This document shows positions 8,927-17,142 of a stretch of DNA of 64,000 bases, piece after piece. This stretch comes from Alsobacter sp046349155 (GTDB lineage: Bacteria; Pseudomonadota; Alphaproteobacteria; Rhizobiales; Beijerinckiaceae), in the NCBI GenBank assembly GCA_046349155.1, contig JAXMCW010000001.1, positions 1,302,001 to 1,366,000 on the forward strand, given 5' to 3'. The notes under the pieces are model-generated. The model was not told where the DNA came from. It ran no database searches and saw nothing but the letters and a program-made list of their open reading frames with translations. The translations under genes were made by a program, and so were the position numbers. Every line of letters starts with the position of its first letter. The first letter of the stretch is position 1.

Positions 8927-9904
8927 ATGAAGATCCTCGACGAAAAACTCGCCCGTCTGCGCAAGGGCTACCGCCCGGCCGACTTCATCATCGCCGACGC
9001 CAAGGACGGCGACATGGGGTTCGGCCTCACGGCTCCGGGGCCGGTCGCCGGCCAACCCGGTCGCTGGAAGACCAAGCCGCAATACCTCGCAGCGATGACC
9101 GAGATGACCGAGAGCGGCTTGGTCGACATCATGCTGATGTCGGCCTCCTCGGCAGAGGCCCTCGCCGCCACGGGCCTTTTCGCCCGGACAGGGGTGACGC
9201 CTGCGGTGCGCCTGAACGATACGACCGACATCTGGACGATGCGTGGTCAGCGCTACAAGGAGGTGCCGTCCCGTCCCTTTCGGTCTGCGCAGATCGCCAA
9301 GGTCAGGCCTTTTTCCGACCTGGGCCTCTATTCCATGACGTTCTCGAACGATGTCGAGCGGGACCTTGCGAACGTGGAGGCGTATCACGCATTCCGCGAG
9401 GACGCCGCGGCTCACCGGATGCGCCACTTCCTGGAGATCTTCAATCCGAACGTCGACATCGGGCTCAAGGGCGATGAACTCGCGGGCTTCATCAACGATG
9501 CCATCGTGCGGTCACTCGCCGGCCTCGTATCCTCCGAGCAACCGCTCTTCCTCAAGATGGCCTATAATGGGGCTCGCGCGATGGAGGAACTCGCATCCTA
9601 TGATCCGGGTAACCTGATCGTAGGCATCCTCGGCGGCGCCAAGGGTACGACCCGCGACACGTTCGAACTCGTCTCCCAGGCTGCGAAATACGGCGCGCGG
9701 GTGGCTTTGTTCGGTCGCAAGATCAACTTGGCGGAATCGCCGATCGAACTCGTCGCGCTGATGCGCCAGGTGATCGAGGGCGGTGTGAGCCCGGCCGAGG
9801 CGGTCAGAGCTTATCACGACAAGCTCCACAAGCATGGCCTGACGCCCAACCTCGCTCTTGAGAAGGACGGCGAGATCACCGAAGCGGTGCTCAAGGCGGG
9901 CTGA
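8927..9904 (+). CDS. DhnA/class I aldolase-like protein of unknown substrate
   Basis: 325 residues, no signal peptide or membrane segment. I do not recognise a named enzyme. The C-terminal half looks like the class I (Schiff-base) DhnA/FbaB aldolase barrel: LFLKMAYNG has Lys210 at the place of the imine-forming lysine. It is followed by GILGGAKGTTRDTF (about 233-246) and ARVALFGRKIN (about 257-267), which match the phosphate-binding loops of that family. The N-terminal half (RPADFIIADAKDGDMGFG) could supply the catalytic acid/base. A PfkB kinase begins one base after this gene's stop, so the two probably act in series: the kinase phosphorylates a sugar or polyol and the aldolase cleaves the product. 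Start ATG 8927 is the one consistent with the MKILDEKLxxLRxGYRP opening. Confidence 0.65.
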   Translation: MKILDEKLARLRKGYRPADFIIADAKDGDMGFGLTAPGPVAGQPGRWKTKPQYLAAMTEMTESGLVDIMLMSASSAEALAATGLFARTGVTPAVRLNDTTDIWTMRGQRYKEVPSRPFRSAQIAKVRPFSDLGLYSMTFSNDVERDLANVEAYHAFREDAAAHRMRHFLEIFNPNVDIGLKGDELAGFINDAIVRSLAGLVSSEQPLFLKMAYNGARAMEELASYDPGNLIVGILGGAKGTTRDTFELVSQAAKYGARVALFGRKINLAESPIELVALMRQVIEGGVSPAEAVRAYHDKLHKHGLTPNLALEKDGEITEAVLKAG

Positions 9905-9905
9905 C

Positions 9906-10943
9906 ATGACGGCGGGGGTTGGACGCGCCGGCGTGCTCTGCGCCGGCGCCATGTGCGTAGACTACATCCGCCAGATCGACCATTGGCCGGCGCCCGAGGG
10001 TTTGGCCACGATCGTTGGGCAAGACCGCGAGGGCGGGGCTTCGACGTTCAACATGGCCGTCGACCTGCGTCGCCTCGGCGCGACTTGGCCCGTCGCGGTG
10101 ATGGGCCTGCTGGGTGCCGATGGGGACGGCGATTTCATCATCGAGGCCTGCCAAGCCAACGGCGTGGACACGAGCCGCGTACAGCGGACGAGCGACGTGC
10201 CTAGTTCGTACACTGAGGTGATGTCCGACAGCCAATCTGGCAAACGCACATTCTTTTACTGCCCCGGGACCAACCATGCTTTGGGTCCCGAGCATTTCGA
10301 CTTTGCCGGGGTCAACGCGAAGGTCGTGCATCTGGGCATGCCCGGGGTGCATCGCCGCCTTGACCCTGTTGGAAGCAACGGGGAGAGCGGCTGGGTCGAT
10401 GTTCTGCGACGGGCACGCAAGGCCGGTCTCATGACCAACGTCGAACTGGTGTCCATCGAACCCGAGGCGATCGCTGCGGTGGGGCGGCCACTGCTGCCGC
10501 ACCTGGATCTCCTCGTCGTGAACGATGTAGAGATTGGTGGCCTCGCCGGGGTCACAACCGTGGTCGACGGCCATACGCAGCTTGCTCTCGTTGTGGAGGC
10601 GACCAGGGACGTGCTGCAACGCGGCCCGTTTTCATTGGTGGTGGTGCACTTTCCCCAAGGCTGCGTTGCCGCTACGCGTGATGGTCGCGTCGTGATGAAG
10701 CCATCCGTCCGCGTCCCTCCGGAGGCCGTCAAGGGAAGCAATGGGGCAGGGGACGCATTCGCTGCGGGCATTCTGTACGGGCTCCTGGAAGGCTGGGGTC
10801 TCGAGGAGATGCTTACGCTTGGCCATGCCAGTGCTGCCGCAAGCCTGCGCTCCCTTTCGACGGTCGGTTCGATACCGCGCGCGGAGGAAGCCCTTTCCCT
10901 CGCGCGGGGCTGGGGCTGGCGGGAACCGCTGAACCTCGCGTGA
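9906..10943 (+). CDS. PfkB-family carbohydrate kinase
   Basis: A 345-residue ribokinase/PfkB-fold kinase. The first signature lies near residue 40 (EGGASTFNMAVDLRRLGA). The C-terminal signature GSNGAGDAFAAGILYG (about 276-291) holds the catalytic aspartate of GAGD. It should transfer phosphate from ATP to a sugar or related alcohol in the cytoplasm. The gene starts one base after the aldolase-like gene, so the two are translationally coupled and presumably form one catabolic step pair. There is no transporter or regulator beside them to reveal the substrate. A hairpin at 10980-10997 closes the unit. Confidence 0.85.
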   Translation: MTAGVGRAGVLCAGAMCVDYIRQIDHWPAPEGLATIVGQDREGGASTFNMAVDLRRLGATWPVAVMGLLGADGDGDFIIEACQANGVDTSRVQRTSDVPSSYTEVMSDSQSGKRTFFYCPGTNHALGPEHFDFAGVNAKVVHLGMPGVHRRLDPVGSNGESGWVDVLRRARKAGLMTNVELVSIEPEAIAAVGRPLLPHLDLLVVNDVEIGGLAGVTTVVDGHTQLALVVEATRDVLQRGPFSLVVVHFPQGCVAATRDGRVVMKPSVRVPPEAVKGSNGAGDAFAAGILYGLLEGWGLEEMLTLGHASAAASLRSLSTVGSIPRAEEALSLARGWGWREPLNLA

Positions 10944-10979
10944 GTGGAACCGTTCTGCTGAAGGCGCGTTGACGTCACG

Positions 10980-10997
10980 CTCCGGCGCCCGCCGGAG
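10980..10997 (+). terminator. Hairpin ending the aldolase-PfkB unit
   Basis: A perfect 7-bp stem CTCCGGC/GCCGGAG with a four-base loop (GCCC), 36 bases after the kinase stop and followed by GGTTGT. It is a plausible terminator separating the sugar genes from the heme oxygenase-phytochrome operon. Confidence 0.5.
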
Positions 10998-11027
10998 GGT
11001 TGTCATGCGCGCTTTCCAAGGGTTCCA

Positions 11028-11603
11028 ATGCTTCTGCTTCGCCTGAGAGAGGAGACGAGACCGGCTCATCATCGCCTTGAGGCTGAACTCGACCTTCTCT
11101 CGGACGGGTTGACCCTGGAGCGCTATGGAGCGGTCCTGACGCGCTTCCACTGGTTCCTGCGAACATGGGAGCCTGTCGTGGCGCGTCTCTTGTCCGACGA
11201 CTCGTTCTTCAATCCCCGTCGAAAGCTCGCCTTCCTGGAGCGCGATCTTCAGGCGCTTGGGCTCGCAGCCATCGAAGGCGGTTGCGACGACGTGCCCATC
11301 CTCGGAACTCGGGCGCAAGCACTCGGCTCCCTCTACGTCATCGAGGGTTCCACACTTGGCGGCCAACTGATCGCGCGCCACGCGCGCAGCCTCTTGGCAC
11401 TGCCCCGCGGCGAAGGGACGAGCTTCTTCGAAAGCTACGGCGCTGCGGTCGGGAAGCGCTGGGTTGCATTCCGCCAGTTGCTGGCCGAATCCTCGTCGCC
11501 GACGACCGATGCGGCTGCCGTGGCGTCCGCCCGGCAGACCTTTTTGTGCCTGGGGCGTGTCCTCGGCGGGTCGGGCGTGCCACTCCGCCAGGCGGTGGCA
11601 TGA
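11028..11603 (+). CDS. bphO: Heme oxygenase (biliverdin-forming, BphO type)
   Basis: A 191-residue all-helical heme oxygenase: the proximal-histidine region is RPAHHRLEAELDL (about 11-23), and the distal glycine-rich helix is ALGSLYVIEGSTLGGQLIARH (about 97-117). It opens heme to biliverdin IXa, releasing CO and iron. Its stop overlaps the start of the bacteriophytochrome gene by ATGA, so the enzyme makes the chromophore for the next protein. This genetic linkage is well known for bphO-bphP operons. The start ATG 11028 gives MLLLRLREETRPAHH, consistent with the family. Confidence 0.93.
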   Translation: MLLLRLREETRPAHHRLEAELDLLSDGLTLERYGAVLTRFHWFLRTWEPVVARLLSDDSFFNPRRKLAFLERDLQALGLAAIEGGCDDVPILGTRAQALGSLYVIEGSTLGGQLIARHARSLLALPRGEGTSFFESYGAAVGKRWVAFRQLLAESSSPTTDAAAVASARQTFLCLGRVLGGSGVPLRQAVA

Positions 11604-13828
11604 CCGCACCGGTAGCCGATCCATTCGCTGATTGCGCGAACGAACTCATCCATGTCCCAGGCGCGATCATGCCCTTTGGCATCCTCCTGGCTCTGGACGG
11701 ACCGCGGCAGAGGCTGGTTCGCGCGAGCGCGAATGCCGGGCCAGTTCTGTCCTGCACTCCGCGGATGGCGCTCGACCGGTCTCTCGACGAGGTGGCAGGA
11801 CCCGCGCTTCGTGAAGTGTTGGATCGCGTACGGTCCATCCGCTCGCGTTTGCCAGAAGATCTCGGGGCAGTCTGTGTTCGCGATGTCGTCTTCGCTGTCA
11901 CCATGTACGCAAGTGGTGACGAATGGATCCTCGAGCTCGAGGAGCCCACACGTTGTGAGTCTGCGAGTTCTGCTGACCTCTATAGTGAAGTTCGTTTGCT
12001 GACGGAGGCGATCCACGGCCTCGATAGCGTCGAGGACATCTGCCTTGCCGCCGCTCGCTCGGTCTCCAGACTTGTCGGGTTCGACCGGGTTCTTGTCTAC
12101 CGCTTCGAGACCAATTGGGACGGCGTCGTCATCTCGGAGGTCGTGAACGACAAGCTACCAAGCTACAGGGGGCTTCGCTTTCCGTCCCACGACATCCCCG
12201 CGCAGGCCCGGGCGCTCTACAAGATCAATCGTTTCCGTCAAATCCCGGATGTCGGCTACCAGCCCGTGCCGATCATGGGACGGCGTCATGGTCCGCTTGA
12301 TCTGAGCCTTTCGGCGCTGCGCAGCGTCTCGCCCGTTCACCTCCAATACATGCGCAACATGGGGACGGCAGCATCGATGTCGATCTCCATCGTAGTCGAG
12401 GATCAACTCTGGGGCCTGATCTCCTGCCACAATGTGGAGCCTCGCCGCGTCTCAGCGGCAGCCCGTTCAGCCTGCACCTTCGTCGGTCAACTCGTCGCCC
12501 TCGGCATCGGCGGACACATCCGATATGCCGAAGCCGCAGAACGTGTCGAGCGGCAGCGAACCCAGGCGCTCCTCCTCGCTGCGATGGCGTCGCGGTCCCG
12601 GTTCACAGAGGGGCTGCTGGTCGATGGCAACAATGTGCTCGCCCTCGCGAATGCGGACGGTGCGGCGGTTCTGGCTGACGGATCCTGTGTGCGGATTGGA
12701 GCGACTCCACCGGAAGCGGTCATCCGACGTATAACCACCTGGCTCGGCCAGAGCGGCCAGGACGATCTCTTCGCAACGGACAACCTCGCCGCCACGATGT
12801 CGGGATTGGACGGAGCGGCCGATGGCGCCGCGGGATTGCTCGCGATCTCGATTTCCCAGATCCATCCGAGCTATCTGCTTTGGTTTAGGGCCGAATGGGT
12901 CCGTTCAATCGACTGGGCCGGGAATCCCGGCGCCAACGATGACGGCGACCATCCCGCCGCCGGGCAACGGATCGGCCCACGCCACTCCTTCCAGACGTGG
13001 ACAGAGACGGTGCGTGGCCGATCTCGCCCCTGGAGCAAAGTCGATGTGGATACGGCCCGAGGCCTGCGGGGCGCCATCGTCAATATCGTTTTGCGTCGCG
13101 CGGAGCAGATGGCCGACATCTCGCGCGAGTTGGAACGCAGTAACAAGGAGCTGGAAGCCTTCTCCTATTCGATCTCCCACGACCTGCGCGCACCGTTCCG
13201 GCATATTGTGGGCTATGCCGAGTTGCTGCGTGAGCGTGACTTTGCGCGCATGGATGAGAAATCCCAGCATTACGTCGAGACGATCATCGACAGCGCCTTC
13301 TCGGCCGGAAAGCTCGTCGATGACCTGCTGCGGTTTTCGCAGATGGGCCGCATGACCATCGAGCGTGTTCCCGTGAGTACCGCGAAGCTCGTCGAGGAGG
13401 TTATCCGTTCCGTGCAGCCGGACATCGGCAACCGTCCAGTGACCTTCCATGTGGGAGAGCTTCCTGCGGTCCAAGGCGATCCCACCCTTCTCCGGCAGGT
13501 GTTCCACAACCTCGTCTCCAACGCCGTGAAATATACGCGGGGACGTGCTCCTGCACGGATCTCGGTCGCGGCGCGCTGCGAAGCCGAGGAGATCGTATTC
13601 ACCGTCACCGACAACGGTGTCGGCTTTGACCAAGCCTATGTCGGCAAGCTTTTCGGCGTATTCCAGCGTCTGCACCGGGTCGAGGAATTCGAGGGTACTG
13701 GAATCGGCCTCGCTAATGTCAGGCGCATCGTAGAGCGTCATGGCGGACGCGTCTCTGCCGAAGGCCGTCTCGGGGCGGGGGCGACCTTTACCTTTGCGCT
13801 CCCTCGATCCGAGGCTTCTGCCGCATGA
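11600..13828 (+). CDS. bphP: Bacteriophytochrome histidine kinase
   Basis: A 742-residue red/far-red photoreceptor: PAS (about 15-120), GAF (about 135-310), PHY (about 325-500), then HisKA and HATPase. Cys12 is in position to bind biliverdin (ADCANELIHVPG). The GAF motif is PSHDIPAQARALY with Asp198, and HLQYMRNMG holds His247. The PHY tongue motif PRHSF is at 460-464. The phosphoacceptor is His527 in SISHDLRAPFRHI, and ATP-binding motifs are HNLVSNAVKY and GTGIGLANV. Deviations from the common pattern are IMPFG for IQPHG and SCHN for CHH. The start overlaps bphO by ATGA, and the response regulator gene starts by ATGA overlap at the end. Confidence 0.95.
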   Translation: MTAPVADPFADCANELIHVPGAIMPFGILLALDGPRQRLVRASANAGPVLSCTPRMALDRSLDEVAGPALREVLDRVRSIRSRLPEDLGAVCVRDVVFAVTMYASGDEWILELEEPTRCESASSADLYSEVRLLTEAIHGLDSVEDICLAAARSVSRLVGFDRVLVYRFETNWDGVVISEVVNDKLPSYRGLRFPSHDIPAQARALYKINRFRQIPDVGYQPVPIMGRRHGPLDLSLSALRSVSPVHLQYMRNMGTAASMSISIVVEDQLWGLISCHNVEPRRVSAAARSACTFVGQLVALGIGGHIRYAEAAERVERQRTQALLLAAMASRSRFTEGLLVDGNNVLALANADGAAVLADGSCVRIGATPPEAVIRRITTWLGQSGQDDLFATDNLAATMSGLDGAADGAAGLLAISISQIHPSYLLWFRAEWVRSIDWAGNPGANDDGDHPAAGQRIGPRHSFQTWTETVRGRSRPWSKVDVDTARGLRGAIVNIVLRRAEQMADISRELERSNKELEAFSYSISHDLRAPFRHIVGYAELLRERDFARMDEKSQHYVETIIDSAFSAGKLVDDLLRFSQMGRMTIERVPVSTAKLVEEVIRSVQPDIGNRPVTFHVGELPAVQGDPTLLRQVFHNLVSNAVKYTRGRAPARISVAARCEAEEIVFTVTDNGVGFDQAYVGKLFGVFQRLHRVEEFEGTGIGLANVRRIVERHGGRVSAEGRLGAGATFTFALPRSEASAA

Positions 13829-14280
13829 CGTCGCTTCGTCCGATCCTCCTCGTCGAGGACAGCTTGCGAGATCTCGAACTGACGCTTGCTGCGCTTTCCC
13901 GATGCCAGCTCGCCAACGAGGTCATCGTCATGCGGGACGGCGCGGAAGCGCTCGAGTGGCTCCAGGGGGTTGGAGCCCAGGAGCATCGCCCGCCAGGCGA
14001 TCCCGCCGTCGTCTTGCTCGACTTGAAGCTGCCAAAGGTTGACGGACTGGAGGTGCTCGAGGCGATTAAGTGCGACCCGGCCCTGCGGCAGATCCCGGTG
14101 GTCATGCTGACGTCATCCCGGGAGGAGAAGGACTTGGTGCTGAGCTACCAACTCGGCGTCAACGCCTTCGTTGTGAAGCCCGTCGACTTCAACGAATTCT
14201 TCCGGGCAGTGCAGGACCTCGGCATGTTTTGGGCCATCCTCAACGAACCCCCGCCGCCTGGCGGACGCGGCTTCGCCTGA
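13825..14280 (+). CDS. Single-domain response regulator (Rcp1/BphR type)
   Basis: A 151-residue CheY-like receiver with acidic pocket ED (11-12), phosphoacceptor Asp66 in VVLLDLKLPKVDG, conserved Thr/Ser in VVMLTSSREEKD and Lys in FVVKPVDF. The LTSSxEEKD and KPVDFxEF signatures are typical of the small regulators encoded directly after bacteriophytochrome kinases. It has no output domain, so it probably relays the phosphate or acts by protein contact. The start overlaps the bphP stop by ATGA, marking it as the direct partner of the phytochrome kinase. Confidence 0.92.
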   Translation: MTSLRPILLVEDSLRDLELTLAALSRCQLANEVIVMRDGAEALEWLQGVGAQEHRPPGDPAVVLLDLKLPKVDGLEVLEAIKCDPALRQIPVVMLTSSREEKDLVLSYQLGVNAFVVKPVDFNEFFRAVQDLGMFWAILNEPPPPGGRGFA

Positions 14281-14300
14281 TAAGCCCAAGCGGTACTCCC

Positions 14301-15368
14301 ATGCCGTACAGCGCTCTCCAGCACCTGGAATCCGAAGTCCGTGTTCTGCTCCTCGAGGACAGCACCATCGACGCGGACCTCATCACCGAATACTTGCGGC
14401 AGAGCTCGGCGCCGCTTCTCGTGGACCGAGTGGTGAACGGTGCCGAATACCTGGCCGCAGTCGAGCGCGGCGGCTATAGGCTGATCCTCTCCGACTACTC
14501 GCTTCCGGGCTTTGACGGCCTGATGGCGTTTGAGATCGCCAGGGACAAGGCTCCGGAGATCCCGTTCATCTTCGTCTCGGGCGTCCTTGGCGAGGAGATC
14601 GCCATTGATTGCCTCAAGAAAGGTGCGACCGACTATGTCCTCAAGCCTCGCCTTGGGCGGCTTCCGGCTGCGGTGGATCGCGCCCTCAAGGAGGCAAGTG
14701 AGCGCGAGCAACGCCACAAGGTCGAGCTTCGGACGCGGTTGCTCGTGGCGGAGCTGAGTCACCGCGTCAAGAACACCCTGATGACCGTGGTCTCCTTGGC
14801 CCGCCAAACGTTGCGGCGCAGTTCGTCGCTCCAGACCTTCGAGCAGGCGTTCATGGGCCGCCTGCAGGCGCTTGCGTCCGCCCACGCGCTTCTGCTTCGG
14901 AGCAACTGGGACGACATGGATCTGGCCGAACTTGTTGCGGAAGCCCTGAAGCCTTTCCGCCGGCGCGACGGGAGCAATGTGGTCGTGACCGGGCCGGCGG
15001 TCCTGCTGCCGCCCCGTATCGCGCTCACTCTCAATCTCATTCTGCACGAACTTGCCACCAACGCTGCGAAGTACGGTTCTCTCAGCGTCGAAAAGGGCCG
15101 GGTTTCGATTGACTGGGCTTTCGACAAGCAAGGCAGTCGCCTCATCCTGAACTGGCGAGAGAGCGACGGTCCTACCGTGGCGGAGGAGCGCAATGTCGGA
15201 TTTGGAACGACCCTTATTCGTCGAAGCGCGGGCTTTGAAATGGGCGGCGACGTCACGCTCAACTTCGCGCCTGCCGGCGTTACATGCCGCCTCGATCTTC
15301 CGCTGACAGACGCTGCGATGGAAAGGCGGGAAGTTCGGCCGGATCTTGGGGATTCAGGTTTGGGTTAA
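14301..15368 (+). CDS. Hybrid REC-HWE family sensor histidine kinase
   Basis: 355 residues: an N-terminal receiver (Asp65 in LILSDYSLPGFDG, Lys in DYVLKPRLG) followed by an HWE-type kinase core. The phosphoacceptor is His154 in ELSHRVKNTLMTVVSLARQTLRR, the N-box is LHELATNAAKYGSLS, and the W-x-E motif is in LNWRESDGP. The G-box reads VGFGTTLIRRS. There is no sensory or membrane segment, so the receiver is the input: phosphate from the upstream phytochrome kinase could switch this second kinase. It sits 20 bases after the single-domain regulator. ATG 14301 is chosen because the receiver begins right after it; longer frames overlap the regulator gene. Confidence 0.9.
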   Translation: MPYSALQHLESEVRVLLLEDSTIDADLITEYLRQSSAPLLVDRVVNGAEYLAAVERGGYRLILSDYSLPGFDGLMAFEIARDKAPEIPFIFVSGVLGEEIAIDCLKKGATDYVLKPRLGRLPAAVDRALKEASEREQRHKVELRTRLLVAELSHRVKNTLMTVVSLARQTLRRSSSLQTFEQAFMGRLQALASAHALLLRSNWDDMDLAELVAEALKPFRRRDGSNVVVTGPAVLLPPRIALTLNLILHELATNAAKYGSLSVEKGRVSIDWAFDKQGSRLILNWRESDGPTVAEERNVGFGTTLIRRSAGFEMGGDVTLNFAPAGVTCRLDLPLTDAAMERREVRPDLGDSGLG

Positions 15369-15433
15369 GTCACAACTGTCCCGCTCCCGGCTCCCGCGTC
15401 TCAACGCGGCCTTTGCAACTCCCGCCGCGAGCC

Positions 15434-15826
15434 TCAACCCGGATGGGCGGCAGTCGGGTTTGAAACCTGGAACACCCTCTCCATCGCGACCATCAAGACC
15501 TGATCGTCATATGGCTTGGGGACCTGGGCGAGGCTGCGAAACCGCGAAGGCATGATGGCCGTGTCGGAATAGCCGCTGCAGAAGATGACCGGAACCTTTC
15601 GCTCCATCAGTGCTTCTGCAACAGGATAGACGAGCTGGCCTCGAACGTTCACGTCAAGCAGCGCGCCGTCGAAGGGTTCGGTCTGCGCAAGTTGCAGAGC
15701 CTCGGCCACGTTGCCGATAGGCCCGATGACCTGGCAGTCCAGAGACAGCAATATGTCCTCAAGCGCGAGAGCGATGAGGAGTTCATCTTCGACGACGAGG
15801 ATACGGAACCCGGAAAGCAAGGTCAT
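15434..15826 (-). CDS. Single-domain response regulator
   Basis: A 130-residue receiver domain: acidic pocket EDE (13-15), phosphoacceptor Asp58 in GALLDVNVRG, SGYSD as the Ser/Thr switch block, and VPKPYDDQ as the lysine block. The LDVN and KPYD motifs are typical of receivers that pair with HWE/HisKA_2 kinases in alphaproteobacteria. It is transcribed towards the REC-HWE kinase gene (3' ends 65 bp apart), so it is a plausible output partner of that kinase although it is not in its operon. It has no DNA-binding domain. Confidence 0.88.
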   Translation of the reverse strand: MTLLSGFRILVVEDELLIALALEDILLSLDCQVIGPIGNVAEALQLAQTEPFDGALLDVNVRGQLVYPVAEALMERKVPVIFCSGYSDTAIMPSRFRSLAQVPKPYDDQVLMVAMERVFQVSNPTAAHPG

Positions 15827-15963
15827 CGCGCTCTATAACGCGGGACCCTGCCTAAAGGTTCCCCGAGGTCAGGACGGGTGGCAGCCGCGACAGGAAGGGC
15901 ATGGACGCGGCTGCGGAGATCGGCCACCTTGCGCCTCCTCCTCACCCATTCAAACGCCCCATC

Positions 15964-17142
15964 ATGCCAATCACCGCCAGTGCCCTCGACAAGGCCAAGG
16001 ATCTGCTGCGCAAAGTGCCGCTGGTCGACGGTCACAACGACCTGCCCTACGTCATCTGGTCCAGCAGTGCGCGCGGGAACGTGCGTCAATTCGATCCCTC
16101 GAGGGTTCACCAGGACCATGACACGGACCTTCCAAGGCTGGCCGAGGGAGGGGTCGATGCGCAGTTCTGGGCGGCGTTCCAGCCCACCAACGCGCCAGCT
16201 CCTTCGCGGACGACGCTGGAACTGATCGATATCATCCACCAGCTGGCCGAAGCCTATCCCGAGCAATTGCTTTCCGCCCGCGCCGCGTCCGACGTTCACC
16301 GTGCGAAACGCGCGGGGAAAATTGCCTCGTTCCTGGCCATCGAGGGTGGAGTGGGCCTGGAGAACAGCCTCGCGCCCTTGAGGGTGTGGCATTCGGCTGG
16401 TGCGCGGCTGATGACGCTGTGCCACAACGAGACACTCGACTGGGTCGACAGTGCGACCGACGCACCCCGCCATGGTGGACTGACTGCGTTCGGCCGGGCA
16501 GTGGTTCTCGAGTTGAACCGTCTGGGAATGATGGTGGATCTCGCCCACGTCGCGCACACCGTCATGAGACAGGTGCTGGATCTGACTCGTGCGCCTGTTG
16601 TGTTTTCGCACTCCAACGCCTTCACCCTCTGCGACCACCCCCGCAATGTTCCCGACGATGTGTTGGATAGGGTCAAAGGAAACGGTGGAATCGTGATGGC
16701 GACCTTCGTGCCCACCTTCGCGTCGCAGGAATTGCGGGACTGGTATCGTCCCTATTGCGACGAATGGGGCAAGGCGCCGTTGACGCTCTTTACGGAGGGA
16801 GCGCGGCCGCCCGCGCAGATCCGCGACCGGCCAAAGGCCACGCTCGAACAGGTGTGCGACCACATCGAGTATCTGGCCAACCGAGCAGGCCTCGCCCATG
16901 TCGGCATCGGGTCAGACTATTTCGGTGGCAACACGCCGCTCGGCCTGGAGCACGTGGGACGATTTCCCTACCTCCTGGCGGAGCTGATCCAGAGGGGTTG
17001 GTCTGAGGACGCGCTGGCGGGGCTGGCCTCCGGCAACTTTCTTCGAGTGTTCAGGACCGTCGAACGGATCGGCCGGAAATTGCGGGCGGTCGAGCCGCCA
17101 CGCACCGGGCGGCTAGAGGACTATGATCGGGCGCCGAGTTGA
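15964..17142 (+). CDS. Membrane dipeptidase-like metallopeptidase (M19)
   Basis: 392 residues of the M19/renal dipeptidase family: the N-terminal metal motif DGHNDLP (about 19-25), the bridging Glu in FLAIEGGVGLEN, conserved histidines in LCHNETLDW and VDLAHVAHT, and the VVFSHSNA and IGSDYFGG blocks. Members hydrolyse dipeptides, often with D-residues, with a two-zinc centre; the exact substrate is unknown. There is no signal peptide with this start, so the enzyme is probably cytoplasmic. A longer frame begins at 15901, but MPITASALDKAKDLL fits the family start. The last 30 bp overlap the 3' end of the convergent P450 gene. Confidence 0.88.
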   Translation: MPITASALDKAKDLLRKVPLVDGHNDLPYVIWSSSARGNVRQFDPSRVHQDHDTDLPRLAEGGVDAQFWAAFQPTNAPAPSRTTLELIDIIHQLAEAYPEQLLSARAASDVHRAKRAGKIASFLAIEGGVGLENSLAPLRVWHSAGARLMTLCHNETLDWVDSATDAPRHGGLTAFGRAVVLELNRLGMMVDLAHVAHTVMRQVLDLTRAPVVFSHSNAFTLCDHPRNVPDDVLDRVKGNGGIVMATFVPTFASQELRDWYRPYCDEWGKAPLTLFTEGARPPAQIRDRPKATLEQVCDHIEYLANRAGLAHVGIGSDYFGGNTPLGLEHVGRFPYLLAELIQRGWSEDALAGLASGNFLRVFRTVERIGRKLRAVEPPRTGRLEDYDRAPS

